Assembly (NCBI RefSeq): GCF_000648235.2
Contig: NZ_AP017977.1
Location: 1,612,001-1,676,000, forward strand
Length of the DNA stretch: 64,000 nucleotides
Direction of reading: 5' to 3'
Source of the DNA: Neochlamydia sp. S13
GTDB taxonomy: Bacteria; Chlamydiota; Chlamydiia; Chlamydiales; Parachlamydiaceae
Both the position numbers and the translations under genes were made by a program. Below the pieces are notes generated by a model. That model had not been told where the DNA came from. It saw only the letters and a list, made by a program, of their open reading frames with translations, and made no database searches. This document shows, one piece after another, positions 62,611 to 64,000 of the stretch (position 1 is its first letter; each line of letters begins with the position of its first letter).

Positions 62611-64000
62611 TTAACTTAGCTTCCTTTTCAATGCAGCTCCTTCCTTTAATAAGCAACGTAGCTTACTAGGATCCGAAGTGGGAGGAAAACAGCGTTGTTG
62701 ATAACAGACAAAGGCAGTGCCTGGGTCGCCTTCCTTATCTTTGTTTATAGGTAACTCTTGAGAGCTTTTATCAACCAAAGCCACAACTTTGTGAGGAAGG
62801 TATTCACTATAAATTACAGCAAGCAAGTCGCGAATTTTTTTATCTTGTGCATCTCCAAGCAGGACAATTTGCTGCATTGAAGAAAGATAGCAATCAACCG
62901 CACATAGCATGGTACCATACCATTTAGGGGCTTGCTGCATTGCCGTTGCATGCAAAGAAAGAATCTGCTCAGCCATCTGATTATATTCCCCATATTCATA
63001 ATAGCTACCTAATCGAAGAAGAGCTAGGGCTGCATGAGCATTGCCAGCAGGAGTAGCATCATCATTAAAGACTTTTTTACGAACTAAAAGCGAGCCATGT
63101 TCTAGGGAGGATGCAAAAAAAGCTTTATCTTTAGGGTCCCAGAAAAGCACTTTCATTTTTTCCATCATGTTTTGAGCCCTTTCCAGCCAATTTATATTGA
63201 AATCACATTCATAAAGATCTAGAAGGGCTAAAATATAGTTAGCATAATCTTCCAAAAAGCCTGGCGTAGATCCTAAAGATCTTCGCCATAAATGATACAA
63301 TCGACCTTCCTGAATCATATTATTTTCAATAAATTGTGCTGCTTGTTGAGCGGCCTCCAAGTATAAGGATTCTCCTGTGATTTGGTAGGCTTTAGCTAGG
63401 CTAGAAATCAACAAAGCATTCCAGTCAACCAGAATCTTATCATCTAAGCCAGGCCTGATACGTTTATTGCGCTTTTCCAAAAGTATTTGACGATCTAAAG
63501 CCAATTTTTCTTGTTCTTGCAATGAAAGAGCTCCTAAAGGCGTAAGAAGATGTAAAACATTTCTTCCTTCAAAATTTCCTTCCTTTGTTATCCCGTACAC
63601 ATGGCAAAAGAGTTGAGGATCTTGTAAGCTCTCCTCTATTTCAGCAAGAGACCAAAGATAAAATTTTCCTTCCTCCCCTTCTGAATCTGCATCCTCAGCG
63701 GAATAAAAGCCCCCTAAAGGATCGCGCATATCCCTTAATAAATATTGCAAAGTATGCAAAGCAACATCAAGAAAGCTTTTTTGCCTAGTAAGCTGATAGG
63801 CTTCCAAATATAAGCGGCTTAAAAGAGCGTTATCATAAAGCATCTTCTCAAAGTGAGGAATTAACCACTTCTCATCGACAGAATAGCGATGAAAGCCCCC
63901 TCCTAGCTGATCGTAAATGCCCCCTCGTGCCATTTGCTCAAGAGTATGGGTTATCATTTTTAAATTTTCTGGCTGCTCGTGGTGATGATATTGATGCAGG
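62611..64000 (-). CDS. YyaL/SPATA20-type thioredoxin-domain protein, C-terminal part (5' end outside window)
   Basis: The minus-strand frame is open to the window end, giving about 463 residues; the N-terminal thioredoxin-like DUF255 domain lies beyond the window. The visible part is the (alpha/alpha)6 barrel related to AGE-epimerase/GH127-type folds: MARGGIYDQLGGGFHRYSVD, PHFEKMLYDNALLSRLYLEA, GGFYSAEDADSEGEEGKFY and LDDKILVDWNALLISSLAKA are highly conserved in this family. The C-terminus has TPAGNAHAALALLRLGS and CYQQRCFPPTSD. Function is not known; the family is widespread in bacteria and has an animal homologue. The frame is complete to its stop. Confidence 0.93.
   Translation of the reverse strand, partial: LHQYHHHEQPENLKMITHTLEQMARGGIYDQLGGGFHRYSVDEKWLIPHFEKMLYDNALLSRLYLEAYQLTRQKSFLDVALHTLQYLLRDMRDPLGGFYSAEDADSEGEEGKFYLWSLAEIEESLQDPQLFCHVYGITKEGNFEGRNVLHLLTPLGALSLQEQEKLALDRQILLEKRNKRIRPGLDDKILVDWNALLISSLAKAYQITGESLYLEAAQQAAQFIENNMIQEGRLYHLWRRSLGSTPGFLEDYANYILALLDLYECDFNINWLERAQNMMEKMKVLFWDPKDKAFFASSLEHGSLLVRKKVFNDDATPAGNAHAALALLRLGSYYEYGEYNQMAEQILSLHATAMQQAPKWYGTMLCAVDCYLSSMQQIVLLGDAQDKKIRDLLAVIYSEYLPHKVVALVDKSSQELPINKDKEGDPGTAFVCYQQRCFPPTSDPSKLRCLLKEGAALKRKLS

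Overview
The window looks like a chromosome segment of an amoeba-associated chlamydia (Parachlamydiaceae, most like a Neochlamydia-type genome). This is inferred from gene content: DAHP synthase next to a small lipoprotein, two AGCS amino-acid symporters, a U-box plus leucine-rich-repeat protein, very large ankyrin proteins, a SecA-like motor, eukaryote- or archaeon-like enzymes, AT-rich DNA and a heavy insertion-sequence load. No 16S rRNA or other decisive marker is present, so the genus is a judgement.

Layout. 1-1520: 3' end of valS and its terminator. 1594-4600: a group II intron (minus strand) and a broken IS5-type element. 4794-7378: a two-gene operon encoding a large effector-like protein and a small partner. 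7567-13807: housekeeping block (lipoprotein, aroG, a glycosidase-like protein, two tandem AGCS symporters). 14460-16985: a pair of DUF1670 regulator-like proteins and a helical-repeat protein. 17015-26244: one giant ankyrin-repeat gene cut by an IS701 element and an IS5 element; removing each element with one target duplication restores a single frame of about 2318 codons. 26684-34319: a membrane-anchored protein, a tandem array of a 642-bp gene unit (five copies, four of them damaged) and a broken SecA-like gene. 34594-37906: a short LRR gene and a decayed gene carrying an IS982 element. 38070-41886: secreted cyclophilin, YheT-type hydrolase, archaeal-type methionine aminopeptidase and a small membrane protein whose 3' end took an IS66 element. 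43879-55889: copper ATPase, PPX1-like phosphoesterase, alkylation-repair operon (Ada-AlkA fusion and Ogt), an ISL2-type element, a PP2C phosphatase, a DUF2177 pseudogene and a photolyase-like protein without Fe-S cysteines. 56651-64000: U-box/LRR protein, two small membrane proteins, an IS1634 element and the 3' part of a YyaL/DUF255 gene.

How the genes relate. Stable metabolic and repair genes alternate with host-interaction genes (ankyrin, LRR, U-box, PP2C, possible toxin-like operon). The host-interaction genes carry most of the IS insertions and decay. Eight IS elements of seven groups plus one group II intron were found. Target duplications and terminal repeats could be read for seven of the IS elements, so the ancestral gene structure can be reconstructed at several loci. 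A short dispersed intergenic repeat occurs at least five times. No tRNA, rRNA, CRISPR array or replication origin was recognised.
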